Positions 28,632-37,243 of a stretch of 64,000 nt of DNA are shown in pieces; the first letter of the stretch is position 1; each line of letters starts with the position of its first letter. The translations under genes and the position numbers were made by a program. Source of the DNA: Stramentimicrobium sp964433555 (lineage in GTDB: Bacteria; Atribacterota; Phoenicimicrobiia; Phoenicimicrobiales; Stramentimicrobiaceae); assembly GCA_964433555.1 (NCBI GenBank), contig CAYSRG010000001.1, forward strand, positions 62,001-126,000, read 5' to 3'. The notes under the pieces are model-generated. The model was not told the DNA's origin and made no database searches. It worked only from the letters and a program-made list of their open reading frames with translations.

Positions 28632-29663
28632 TTACTTAAAGAAAACTTTGGCAAAACTAATCCATTCTTTATTTACTATCTTAATTTCCCTGGTAGCTTC
28701 CTCTAGGGGAACTGAAACAATCTTATTGCCCCTCATTGCTGCCATTTTTCCAAAATCTTCCTTTTCAATTAATTCCATTGCTTTTACTCCGGTACGCAAA
28801 CCCAGGATTCTATCGAATATCGTTGGATTGCCACCTCTCTGTATATGCCCAATTACGGCATGTCTGGTATCTAGACCGGTTTTCTCGCTAATTATATCAC
28901 CTAAAGACTGACCAATTTCTCTTTTTCTTAAAATCATATGTCCAAACTGGTCTAATTCTTCCCGACCAGCATTAGCACCTGGTAATTCAACACCTTCTGA
29001 TGCCACCACCAGAGCATATTTTTTTCTGGAATAAACGCGTTGAAGTTGTTTACACATCTCGTCAATATCTGGTTTTTCTTCTGGAAGCAATATCCAGTCT
29101 GCTCCAGAAGCCAGCCCGGTATACAGGGCAACCCAACCGGCATGCCTACCCATAACTTCCAGTATCATGACCCTGTGATGAGATTTTCCAGTATCTTCCA
29201 GACTCTTCATTGCTTCAACCGCTCTGGTTACAGAACTATCAAAGCCAAAGGTAAAATCAGTAGATGATAGATCATTATCCATGGTTTTAGGTGCTCCTAC
29301 AACATTTACCTTGTACTCTTTAAATAAATTATGCGCAACTCCCAGGGTATCCTCGCCTCCCATTGCTAAAACAGCATCCAGACCATAATTCTTTATAGTA
29401 TTCAATACTCTTTCTACTCCGCTTTCCACCTTAAAGGGATTGGTGCGAGAAGTTCCAAGAATAGTACCGGCTTTATCTATTAACTCTTCTGCATCCTGTA
29501 AATGAATTTTAAAAAGATTACCATCAATCAAACCCCTCCAACCGTCTCTAATGCCGAATACTTCATAATGAAAATCATAGGCTCGATAAACTGCACCACG
29601 AATGGCTGGATTAAGCCCACAACAATCTCCTCCACCTGTTAAAATACCAACTCTTTTAGACAT
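28632..29663 (-). CDS. pfp: 6-phosphofructokinase, probably pyrophosphate-dependent
   Basis: Phosphorylates fructose 6-phosphate in glycolysis. The PFK fold is shown by GILTGGGDCCGLNPAIRG, the catalytic PKTMDNDL loop and GHIQRGGNPTIFDR. Two positions distinguish donors: ATP enzymes have GGDG(S/T) and PGT(I)DND, whereas here they read GGEDT (Asp105) and PKTMDND (Lys126). Asp and Lys at these places are the known signature of PPi-dependent enzymes, so a reversible PPi-PFK is likely. Length 343 fits the group. fba follows as the upstream neighbour on the same strand, giving a two-gene glycolytic unit. Confidence 0.9.
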   Translation of the reverse strand: MSKRVGILTGGGDCCGLNPAIRGAVYRAYDFHYEVFGIRDGWRGLIDGNLFKIHLQDAEELIDKAGTILGTSRTNPFKVESGVERVLNTIKNYGLDAVLAMGGEDTLGVAHNLFKEYKVNVVGAPKTMDNDLSSTDFTFGFDSSVTRAVEAMKSLEDTGKSHHRVMILEVMGRHAGWVALYTGLASGADWILLPEEKPDIDEMCKQLQRVYSRKKYALVVASEGVELPGANAGREELDQFGHMILRKREIGQSLGDIISEKTGLDTRHAVIGHIQRGGNPTIFDRILGLRTGVKAMELIEKEDFGKMAAMRGNKIVSVPLEEATREIKIVNKEWISFAKVFFK

Positions 29664-29706
29664 CTTTTACTCCCTTTATTCGTATTTCTATATTCATTCT
29701 AAATCA

Positions 29707-30573
29707 CTATGCTCTATTATGACAACCTAATACTCTAATACGGTCTCTAATAACTTCTTTTGCTGCCTCTTTGGCAACTCCCAGAACCTTCCGAGGATCT
29801 ATTTCATCAGAGTTCTTAGCAAGATAATCCTGGATTGCCCTGGTAAAAGCCATCCGTATCCTGGTATCTATGTTAATCTTGCATATTCCTGCAGTAATTC
29901 CTTTTTTAACTTCTTCATCACTTGCTCCAGAGGCTCCATGTAACACCAGGGGAATGCCAGTTAAATCTCTAATCTTTTCGATACGAGGTATATCCAATTC
30001 AGCAATAAGCTCTCGACATCCATGAATTGTCCCCACTGCTGCAGCTAAAGAATCAATAGCTGTTAACTTGACAAATTTTGCTGCTTCTTCCGGATCAGCT
30101 ATAAATTCTTTTATTTTCTCTCGTGCTACTCCTGGTTCATCACTGGAATCCATCTTCCCAATCTGCCCGATTTCAGCCTCTACCGGAATATCGCAAGAAT
30201 GTGCCATTTCTACCACCTTTTTAGTTAAAGCAACATTTTCAGCAAATGGTAATTTGGAACCATCAAACATTAATGAGGTAAATCCAGCTCTTAAACATCT
30301 AATATTTTGATAATAATCGGTCCCATGATCCAGATGTAAAACAACTGGTATAAAAGTCCTTTCCGCCAATACCTTTACCATGCCAACTATCATATCTAAA
30401 CCAGCATATTTAATGGCTCCTTGGGAAGCCTGTACTATCACAGGTGCTCTTTCTTCTTCCGCAGTCTCTATGATTGCCTGTACTATTTCCATATTATTGG
30501 CATTAAAGGCACCCACAGCATAATGGTTTTTTTGAGCATCTATTAATACTTCTTTACTTGTTACTAAGGGCAT
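29707..30573 (-). CDS. fba: Class II fructose-bisphosphate aldolase
   Basis: Zinc-dependent cleavage of fructose 1,6-bisphosphate. The catalytic Asp and first zinc histidine are in VVLHLDHGTDY; further ligands lie in GTIHGCREL and LVLHGASGASDE; the phosphate-binding end is CKINIDTRIRMAF. Its 288 residues match the short class II type found in many anaerobes. It precedes pfp by 43 bases, so the enzymes for two successive glycolytic steps are coexpressed. Confidence 0.95.
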   Translation of the reverse strand: MPLVTSKEVLIDAQKNHYAVGAFNANNMEIVQAIIETAEEERAPVIVQASQGAIKYAGLDMIVGMVKVLAERTFIPVVLHLDHGTDYYQNIRCLRAGFTSLMFDGSKLPFAENVALTKKVVEMAHSCDIPVEAEIGQIGKMDSSDEPGVAREKIKEFIADPEEAAKFVKLTAIDSLAAAVGTIHGCRELIAELDIPRIEKIRDLTGIPLVLHGASGASDEEVKKGITAGICKINIDTRIRMAFTRAIQDYLAKNSDEIDPRKVLGVAKEAAKEVIRDRIRVLGCHNRA

Positions 30574-30887
30574 AAAATTCTCCTTTCTATCTCCTTCTTA
30601 CTCCTCATTGCTAATATTTTATAGAAAGTTTTCAAGTGATATTAAATAAAATAATACACTTAAACAATAAGTAGGAAAAAAATGATTTACATTTTATTAT
30701 TATATATATCTTAAAGGCTTATTGCAATTAATATTTTACTTTGGGGGAGCATATCCTAAATCTCTGGAAGCAGTAAATTAATATATATTGATTAAATACT
30801 CTATTATATATTATCATATCACATACTAGATAGTGTAAAATTTCAGTAGGTGTTTTTGAATATCACTTGCCAGTAGGTCAACAAAAA

Positions 30888-30964
30888 AGGTAGACTTACC
30901 TCATAGATATAAATCAAAAGAAAAAGAAGAGACATTCTTTTTCTAAAAGGAGGTAAATCTACCT
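30888..30964 (+). promoter_or_regulatory. Leader hairpin masking the transposase ribosome site
   Basis: AGGTAGACTTACCT (30888-30901) pairs with AGGTAAATCTACCT (30951-30964), 13 of 14 positions, and inside lies a perfect AGAAAAAGA/TCTTTTTCT stem. The right arm covers part of the AAGGAGG sequence just before the transposase ATG, so transcripts entering from outside would fold and hide the ribosome site, as known for other insertion sequences. Confidence 0.6.
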
Positions 30965-30965
30965 A

Positions 30966-32395
30966 ATGAAAGAATTACAGTTAATCATTACCTTACCATC
31001 TCTACCAGTGACTATACCAGAAGGTAAGCTCAATTTCCAGTACCTGGAGCGATTTGTCTTTCAATTAACCAAAATCGTGGGCCAATACGTTATCCAGGAA
31101 ATACTCCAGTTCCTTGACAATCGATTAAGGAAAGAAAGGCAAAGAGGTAAACTCACCAACTGCGGAAAGCGCAGCAGATACCTCTTGACCCTCCTGGGCA
31201 ATATCACCTACCAGAAGCATCTCTACAGGGATCAAGAGGGCCAGTACCGTTGTCTTCTGGATGAAACTCTTGGCTTAAAGCCCAATCAGCGGATGAGCAC
31301 GCATTACCAGAAGATCACCGGCCTGTTCTCCTTTATAGCCGGCAGTTACCGCAATGCCCAGGGATTTCTCCAGCACTGTTACAGTGACTCTGTAAGTTTT
31401 AAATGTATCCGCAGGCAGGTACAACTCCAGGGTAGCCAGATTCAACAACAAGAAGAATATGCCTTTGACCAAAAGTTAGAAGAGGCTCTAAAACCAACAA
31501 TAACATCTACCCTAGATAAATCAGAGACCATCTATCTGGAATTAGACGGCACCATGATTAACCTGCAGAAACAAATCAAGAAAAAGGCAGAACTGAAACT
31601 GGCCATCATCCATAAAGGAAAAGAAAAACGTTATCCTGCGGGAAACTCGGATGCCAAGAAACTCAAAGATAGATTAGCCTATACCGGTCTTGGTCCAGCA
31701 GATGAATTTATGGCTAAGGTGAGCTTACTTGCCGAAGAAAACTTTCAGGTATATGATCATAACCTCATCCTGGTAGGAGGAGACGGTGCTACCTAGATCA
31801 AAGAAGGAGCCAGAGATTATTTTCCTAATTGTATCTATCAGCTGTGCCCCTTTCACTTAAAACGCAAACTAACCCAGAGTCTTTCCTATAACCGAAAAAT
31901 AAAATCACAAGTCAGTCTTCTCTTAGAAGAGGATAACATCTCAGAAGCACTCCTTTTATTGGAAGAAGAAAAAGGAAAGAATCCTCAGAAAAAAGATGAA
32001 TTAAATAATCTGATTACCTATCTCCTCAACAATACTGAGGGAATCAATGCCGTAGATCGCCTGAAAGAAGCAGGATTACCCGTAGATACCATGGGAGCTA
32101 TCAAGGGCAATATTGACAAGATCCTGGCCAATCGATTGAAGAAACGGGGGATGAGCTGGTCTCCTTCAGGAGCACTCAATTTAGCTAAAATAGGACAATT
32201 GATCATCAATGATGACTGGAATGACTCTAGCCTACTGAAGAAGAGGTGATCCTCAAACAGATAGAGCCTCAAGAAGAATACCATTTCCCCAAAGAAGATA
32301 AATATGATAGACAGTATTCTCTTCCGGTATTGGTAGGTCCTCACCAGGACAGAAACTGGGTGAAACAATTAAAGGAGCTCATCAGTATTCATTAA
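30966..32395 (+). pseudogene. ISLre2-family (UPF0236) transposase, broken
   Basis: The N-terminal 276 codons are intact and include YLELDGTMI and LILVGGDGAT, the two acidic positions typical of the family. There GGDGATW would be expected, but the Trp codon is TAG (31794). The same frame then continues (IKEGARDYFPN, CPFHLKRKL, NRLKKRGMSWS) to a TGA at 32247. Just before it, the expected C-terminal protein (EEVILKQIEP to ELISIH) continues in another frame to TAA at 32395, consistent with loss of one base near 32237. Two independent lesions make it inactive. Confidence 0.88.
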
Positions 32396-32534
32396 TTAAA
32401 GATTAATAAAAGAATAAAGGATATTGTTATTTGAATGTACTATTATTGCTATTTTACTGTTAGAATTTACTTATCATCACTTGCACTTTAACTTAATTTA
32501 ATTTCCATAAATTTTGAGGTAAGAAAAAATACCC

Positions 32535-32598
32535 ACAAGTTGTTGACACGAACCACATACAAATAATATTTGAGAAATATAATAATTAGTGCTATATT
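32535..32598 (+). promoter_or_regulatory. hflK promoter with upstream palindrome
   Basis: TTGAGA (32570-32575), 17 bases, TATATT (32593-32598), about 95 bases before the hflK start. Upstream, ACAAGTTGTT (32535-32544) contains the palindrome ACAA-G-TTGT. The same 10-mer lies at an almost identical distance from the promoter at 48081. A second -35-like TTGACA at 32543 lacks a good -10. Confidence 0.6.
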
Positions 32599-32692
32599 CG
32601 TATTATCTTAAAGTTAAATCTAATGTGAGTTTGCTATGAACTGTCTTTTTAAGAAAGAAAAGAAATAAAAAAACGAAAGAAAGGAGAATAAG

Positions 32693-33700
32693 ATGAATGA
32701 TTTTAGAGATGATTCTGGGGAAAAAATAATCAATATAGCTGAAAAAATTCCTAAAATAACGTTTGGTAAAAAATTTTTAAAGCTTTTGATTTTAATTTTA
32801 GTTATTTTATACCTGATTAGCGGTATTTACATAGTTCAACCTAATGAACAAGGAGTAGTCAGGCGTTTTGGAAAATTTAGCAGATTAGATAGTCCAGGTC
32901 TACATTATCACCTGCCCTTACCCTTTGAATCAGCAGTAACACCTTCAGTTACCGAGGTAAAGAGGATTGAAATTGGTTTTCGGACTGTTCGGGACAGTTA
33001 TATTGAAGTCCAGGAGGAAGCTCTTATGCTTACCGGGGATGAAAATATCGTTAGTGCCGAAGCCATCGTGCAGTACCGAATTAAAAATGCTGCTGATTAC
33101 CTTTTTAATATAATTGAACCTGAGCTCACTGTTAAAAACGCCTCTGAAGCTGCACTTAGACAGATAATTGGAAGTCGTAAAATTGATGATGCCTTAACCG
33201 AAGGCAAATACGAGATACAGGAAGAGACAAGGTTGCTTATCCAGGACTTACTTGATACCTACCAGTCTGGAATTTTAGCAATTGCCGTCCAATTACAGGA
33301 TGTCAATCCCCCTAATGAGGTATCAGCTGCTTTTAAGGATGTTGCTAGCGCTAAAGAAGATAAAAGTAAATTCATCAATGAAGCAGAGGGTTATCGCAAT
33401 GACATCATTCCCAAAGCCCGAGGAGAAGCGGCTAGAATTATAAAAGAGGCAGAAGGTTATAAAATCGAGAGAATAAGAAAAGCAGAAGGTGATGTGGCTA
33501 AATTCAATCAGATTTTAGCTGAATATCAAAAGGGGAAAGAGGTTACTAAATACCGCTTATATATCGAAACAATGGAAAAAATATTACCTAATATGAATAA
33601 ATTTATCATAGAAGAAACGGAAAATAATGTGTTAAAACTGTTGCCCTTAAATGAACCACTGCTCCAGGACTCAATTAGAAAGGAGGTTGAGCAAAAATGA
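32693..33700 (+). CDS. hflK: HflK-type SPFH/band-7 membrane protein
   Basis: Forms with HflC the membrane complex that in E. coli surrounds and modulates the FtsH protease. A cytoplasmic N-terminal tail (1-30), one membrane segment (about 31-50; LLILILVILYLISGIYIV) and the SPFH domain (IVQPNEQGVVRRFGKFS onwards) are followed by an Ala/Glu/Arg-rich coiled coil (AEGYRNDIIPKARGEAARII). Length 335 is somewhat short of E. coli HflK (419), which has a longer Gly-rich tail. An AAGGAG site lies 6 bases before ATG. Its last codons overlap hflC (ATGA). No ftsH is in the window. Confidence 0.92.
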   Translation: MNDFRDDSGEKIINIAEKIPKITFGKKFLKLLILILVILYLISGIYIVQPNEQGVVRRFGKFSRLDSPGLHYHLPLPFESAVTPSVTEVKRIEIGFRTVRDSYIEVQEEALMLTGDENIVSAEAIVQYRIKNAADYLFNIIEPELTVKNASEAALRQIIGSRKIDDALTEGKYEIQEETRLLIQDLLDTYQSGILAIAVQLQDVNPPNEVSAAFKDVASAKEDKSKFINEAEGYRNDIIPKARGEAARIIKEAEGYKIERIRKAEGDVAKFNQILAEYQKGKEVTKYRLYIETMEKILPNMNKFIIEETENNVLKLLPLNEPLLQDSIRKEVEQK

Positions 33701-34551
33701 AAAAAAGTTTAATATTTATTTGCTTAATTTTGATTATCCTTTTGGCAAATTTTACCCTTTTCATTATTGATGAAACAAAACAGGCTATAGTTCTGCAATT
33801 TGGTAAGCCAATCAGGGTTATTCGGGAAGCGGGTTTGCATATGAGAATTCCCTTTATTCAAAATGTAATCCTCTTTGAGTCTAGATTGCTTATTTACGAT
33901 GCTCCTCCTACTGAGATAATTACCCGAGATAAGAAAACTCTAATTCTTGATAATTATGCTCGCTGGAAAATTACTGATCCCCTACTTTTTATGCAAACAG
34001 TCAGAGATATTAATGGAGCGCAAGCCAGATTGGATGATATCATTTATTCTGAATTAAGAGTGGATCTGGGCAAATTCGATATGAGTGAGATTGTCTCCTC
34101 AAAAAGAACTGAAATTATGGAAACTGTTACCGAACGTAGTAATGAAAAATCTATGGAATATGGAATAAATATTATTGATGTAAGAATAAAACGTGCAGAT
34201 TTGCCTCCGGAAAATGAACAAAATATTTATGCCAGAATGGAAGCTGAACGGGATAGAATAGCTAAGCAGTATCGGGCAGAAGGTATGGAGGAATCCGCCA
34301 AAATTATGGCAGAAACAGAAAGAGAAAAAACCGTAATACTGGCTGAGGCATACCGGGAAGCCCAGCAGTTAAGAGGTGAGGGTGAAGCAGAGTCAATTCG
34401 AATATATGCAGAAAGTTTTAATCAGGATGCGGAATTCTATCAATTCTTTAGAACTCTGGAATCTTATCAGAACAGCTTGGGAGAAAATACCACTATTCTG
34501 TTATCATCTGAAAATGAATATATCCAATATCTTAACAATATACAAGATTAA
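33697..34551 (+). CDS. hflC: HflC-type SPFH/band-7 membrane protein
   Basis: Partner of HflK. One N-terminal membrane segment (about 3-23), then the SPFH domain (DETKQAIVLQFGKPIRVI, AGLHMRIPFIQNV) with the HflC-typical SELRVDLGKFDMSEIVSSKR, the helical region ERDRIAKQYRAEGMEES and AYREAQQLRGEGEAESIRIY, and the C-terminal EFYQFFRTLESY. Length 284 is close to other HflC proteins. It starts within the hflK stop codon, ensuring matched synthesis. Confidence 0.93.
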   Translation: MKKSLIFICLILIILLANFTLFIIDETKQAIVLQFGKPIRVIREAGLHMRIPFIQNVILFESRLLIYDAPPTEIITRDKKTLILDNYARWKITDPLLFMQTVRDINGAQARLDDIIYSELRVDLGKFDMSEIVSSKRTEIMETVTERSNEKSMEYGINIIDVRIKRADLPPENEQNIYARMEAERDRIAKQYRAEGMEESAKIMAETEREKTVILAEAYREAQQLRGEGEAESIRIYAESFNQDAEFYQFFRTLESYQNSLGENTTILLSSENEYIQYLNNIQD

Positions 34552-34574
34552 AACAAAATTATAAATCATACTTC

Positions 34575-34611
34575 AGGGTCTGACTATTTTAATGATTGAT
34601 GGTCAGACCCT
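34575..34611 (+). terminator. Hairpin between convergent hflC and fusion gene
   Basis: A perfect 10-pair stem AGGGTCTGAC / GTCAGACCCT with a 17-base loop lies between the two stop codons. The downstream T tract is poor on either strand, but position suggests a shared terminator. Confidence 0.6.
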
Positions 34612-34620
34612 AACATTTAA

Positions 34621-36270
34621 CTAATATCCCTCAGTAAGATTCACCCTGTTTTCTGGTTCTTGACCATGAAATATCCGTTTAATATTATTATATACCATCA
34701 ATATATTCTCTTCTATAGCTCTATCGGAATAACCGGCATTATGTGGAGACATAATTACATTAGGCAATTCTTGAAAGTCATATTTACTGGGTAATATTAC
34801 CGGAGAATCTTTATCTGGATATTGATACCAGGTATCAATTGCTGCTCCGGCTAAAGTTCCATTTTTAAGATGAAAATAGAGGGCTTTTTCATCAATAATC
34901 CTACCTCGACCAATATTAATAAGGTATTTTCCTTTCATCAGTTTTAACATTCGGTCATCAATCATGTTTTTTGTCTTAGAAGTTAATGGTAAGGAAATAA
35001 TGATAAATTCTGATTGAATAATAACATAGGCCAGTTGTTCAGTTGTACCCAAAAAAGTCAGGCCATATTGCTTATCCAGCATCTCTTCTTTCTTGAGAGA
35101 ACGTTTAACTGCATATACCTTCATACCTAAAGATAAGGCTCTTTTCGCAATTTCTAATCCGATTGAACCAAGACCAACAATACCTAGATTTCTTCCATAA
35201 AGTTGAATTGTTGGTTCCCCGGAAACGAATCCATGCCACTTACCCATTCTCAAATCGCGGTCATTATTTATTAGATTTTTAGCTAACGCTAATAACAGGC
35301 AAAGTGCATGCTCTGAAACAGCATGGCTGTTTCCATGAGTATTGCACACAGCTACATGGGAATAGTTTTTAAAAACCTCCAGATTTTGCTTATCTACTCC
35401 AGCAAAAGGTATTTGAAATAATTTTAGGTCTTTAGCCCGACTGAGTTCGTATTCAGTTAATTCTCCTCCTACTATCACCTCAGCAGAAGCAATCTGATTG
35501 TCTAATTGTTGCTTATTCCCATCAGGAAAAACAATCTCCAGTGGAAGATGATACTCCTGATTATATCCACCCAATAATTCCATCCACCTATTAAAGCTAA
35601 CCATTTTACTAAATATCAACACCTTCATTTTTTTATCACCCTTATCCGATATCTGTTTTTCTTTCTCCTGTATATATTTTCGGGTTGCCACAATATGCTT
35701 GCATTCCAGATTCCATTGACGGCAATGATTTTCAAAATCATAACAATCACATTCCGGAACTGTCAGGTTTACATGATATGTAGTTTTATTTTTTTTATTC
35801 TTAACTAAAAAATAATCCCCTTCCTCTTCTACCATTATATCTTTGGAGGCAATAGCTCTTTTATTCTGTTCTTCTTTAATTAATAGTTTTCTAGCTAATT
35901 GGTCAGCCATTTGATTATTTTCCCTTCTATTCCAAATAAAAAAGATAGGGACCTTAAGTTCTTTAATTAATTCTTGAATCTTTTCATAAAGGGGAATTAT
36001 TTTTTTGTTTTTTACCTTAAATTGTCCGTTTAATTGTTTTACTATTAATTGACTATCGCAATAAAATTCAACTGAATCTGCCGGGATATTTTTTATTTCT
36101 TCCAAACCCCTGATTACTGCACTATACTCAGCAATATTATTGGTACCCATTCCAATTATTTCATTGAGTTTTTTCCATAACTGTCCATCTCTATAAATAA
36201 CAACTCCAATAGCCATATTCCCAGGATTAGGAATACAGGAACCATCAACACGCAATAATAGTTTTGGCAT
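34621..36270 (-). CDS. RNase H - SWIM finger - D-2-hydroxyacid dehydrogenase fusion
   Basis: The 549-residue frame holds three modules. Residues 1-135 are an RNase HI-like domain with catalytic residues D9 (RVDGSC), E48 (NIAEYS), D72 (YCDSQ) and D123 (MADQLA). Residues about 160-200 form a SWIM-type zinc finger (CDC, then CKH). From about 215 to 549 comes a D-isomer 2-hydroxyacid dehydrogenase with the NAD loop GLGSIG, NIGRGRIIDEKAL and catalytic SPHNAGYS. An internal ATG at 35628 preceded by AAGGGTGAT could start the dehydrogenase separately, so one fused protein or two products are possible. The substrate of either enzyme is unknown. It lies 11 bases after a LOG-family gene. Confidence 0.8.
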   Translation of the reverse strand: MPKLLLRVDGSCIPNPGNMAIGVVIYRDGQLWKKLNEIIGMGTNNIAEYSAVIRGLEEIKNIPADSVEFYCDSQLIVKQLNGQFKVKNKKIIPLYEKIQELIKELKVPIFFIWNRRENNQMADQLARKLLIKEEQNKRAIASKDIMVEEEGDYFLVKNKKNKTTYHVNLTVPECDCYDFENHCRQWNLECKHIVATRKYIQEKEKQISDKGDKKMKVLIFSKMVSFNRWMELLGGYNQEYHLPLEIVFPDGNKQQLDNQIASAEVIVGGELTEYELSRAKDLKLFQIPFAGVDKQNLEVFKNYSHVAVCNTHGNSHAVSEHALCLLLALAKNLINNDRDLRMGKWHGFVSGEPTIQLYGRNLGIVGLGSIGLEIAKRALSLGMKVYAVKRSLKKEEMLDKQYGLTFLGTTEQLAYVIIQSEFIIISLPLTSKTKNMIDDRMLKLMKGKYLINIGRGRIIDEKALYFHLKNGTLAGAAIDTWYQYPDKDSPVILPSKYDFQELPNVIMSPHNAGYSDRAIEENILMVYNNIKRIFHGQEPENRVNLTEGY

Positions 36271-36281
36271 AAATACCTCTT

Positions 36282-36782
36282 TTACTTGTGATAAATATCA
36301 CTTAATTTTTTCTTTATAAAAACTCTTAGCTCGTCCAACTCATTAATAAAATGTACTTTTCCTTCTTTCTGGTAAGGCTTAAGCCATTCGCCAACATCAA
36401 ATCTAAACAAAATGACTTCTTTACCATAGTTTAAAGCCAGGGCAATTTCAGATATTGTTCCCGCTCTTCCTGGTAAAGCGATAATCAGATCACTGCTTAA
36501 TATATTAATCACATTTCTGGCTATACCCATACCCGTTACAATAGGAATATCAATATATTGAGAAGCCCAAACAGGATCATCAACCGGCAATATCCCTATG
36601 GTAATTCCGCCATTATCTTTGGCGCCCTTAGCTGATGCCTCCATAATACCAGAAGCTCGACCACCATTTAATAATACCCAGCCTTCCCGGGCTATCATTG
36701 CTCCAATTTGATAGGCATATTGCTCATCTTCCGGATTTACAAATTGAGCTCCACCCATTATACCAATTATTATCTTTTTAAT
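36282..36782 (-). CDS. LOG-family nucleotide-binding protein (TIGR00725-like), probable ATT start
   Basis: A Rossmann-like protein with the two LOG-family loops GGRASGIMEASAKGA and PGRAGTISEIALAL. LOG proteins include phosphoribohydrolases that release a base from nucleotide monophosphates; the TIGR00725 branch has no assigned substrate. The first ATG (36758) would delete the first beta strand. In-frame codons before it read IKKIIIGIMGGAQ, and an ATT at 36782-36780 lies 7 bases after GGGGAG. I place the start there, giving 166 residues. It precedes the RNase H fusion gene by 11 bases. Confidence 0.75.
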   Translation of the reverse strand: MKKIIIGIMGGAQFVNPEDEQYAYQIGAMIAREGWVLLNGGRASGIMEASAKGAKDNGGITIGILPVDDPVWASQYIDIPIVTGMGIARNVINILSSDLIIALPGRAGTISEIALALNYGKEVILFRFDVGEWLKPYQKEGKVHFINELDELRVFIKKKLSDIYHK

Positions 36783-37047
36783 AAAATCTCTCCCCTTCCT
36801 GTAGTTAATTAACCTTTTTATTTTATATTAATCTATTATATACACTAATATTTTATTTTCTCAAGTTATGATACATAATCTGTGCAAATAACACTTATGG
36901 TTAATCCTGGCTGAAATTTTATTCAGGCCACAGGTACATTTTTTAATAGAGATACACTGCTATCCTTCTATAAAAAGATAAATTTAAGTTAGAATAATCT
37001 TAAAAAATTAATCAATTCTGGAGGAAACTGGGGAAATACAGAATAAA
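36783..37047. other. Intergenic DNA between divergent genes
   Basis: The left part of a roughly 690-base divergent intergenic region. It is AT-rich, without ORFs. It presumably carries the minus-strand promoter for the LOG gene. The right part (37048 onward) is rich in hairpins and listed separately. Confidence 0.4.
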
Positions 37048-37106
37048 CATCGCACCCGCAAAGCGGATGTCTTTAAGAACCTCAAAAAGAGGTTTGACTT
37101 TTTCTT
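37048..37106 (+). terminator. Two tandem hairpins ending in a T tract
   Basis: First a hairpin CAT...CCGC-AAA-GCGG-ATG (37048-37069, five-base bulge on the left), then AACCTC-AAAAA-GAGGTT (37078-37094) followed by TGACTTTTTCTTGTTT. The second is a good plus-strand intrinsic terminator, although no gene precedes it on that strand, so it may end a small RNA or act as an attenuator for the gene at 37469. I could not match it to a known riboswitch. Confidence 0.5.
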
Positions 37107-37243
37107 GTTTACTTTTGTTCTACTCTTTTTCTGACAATTTTATTGAACTATAATATTACTAAGTGATACAATTTCCTTACTTACTTTAGAAGCCAGGTAT
37201 AAAATGGTCCTATAGCTTTTCTTAATCTTTTTCCATATAAAAC

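Larger units (their letters stand above)
30833..32457 (+). mobile_element. Decayed ISLre2-like insertion sequence
   Basis: About 1.6 kb between fba and hflK centred on a broken UPF0236/ISLre2-type transposase gene. Its coding part is visibly richer in G+C than the neighbours. Candidate imperfect terminal repeats begin GTAAAATTTCAGTAGG (from 30835) and, reversed, GTAAAATAGCAATAAT (ending 32457). I could not find matching target duplications, so the exact ends are uncertain. Confidence 0.65.

Noticed and set aside
31794..31796. TAG in the transposase as reassigned or read-through codon
   Set aside because: A second frame lesion lies in the same gene, RF1 is present and other genes use TAG as a normal stop (for example prfA), so simple decay explains it.
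30574..32458. Target-site duplications of the insertion sequence
   Set aside because: The bases next to the putative ends (around 30826-30834 and 32458-32466) do not match, so no duplication is claimed.
37020..37106. Possible c-di-GMP or fluoride riboswitch
   Set aside because: CCGCAAAGCGGATG recalls short parts of both consensus sequences, but the other conserved segments are absent.
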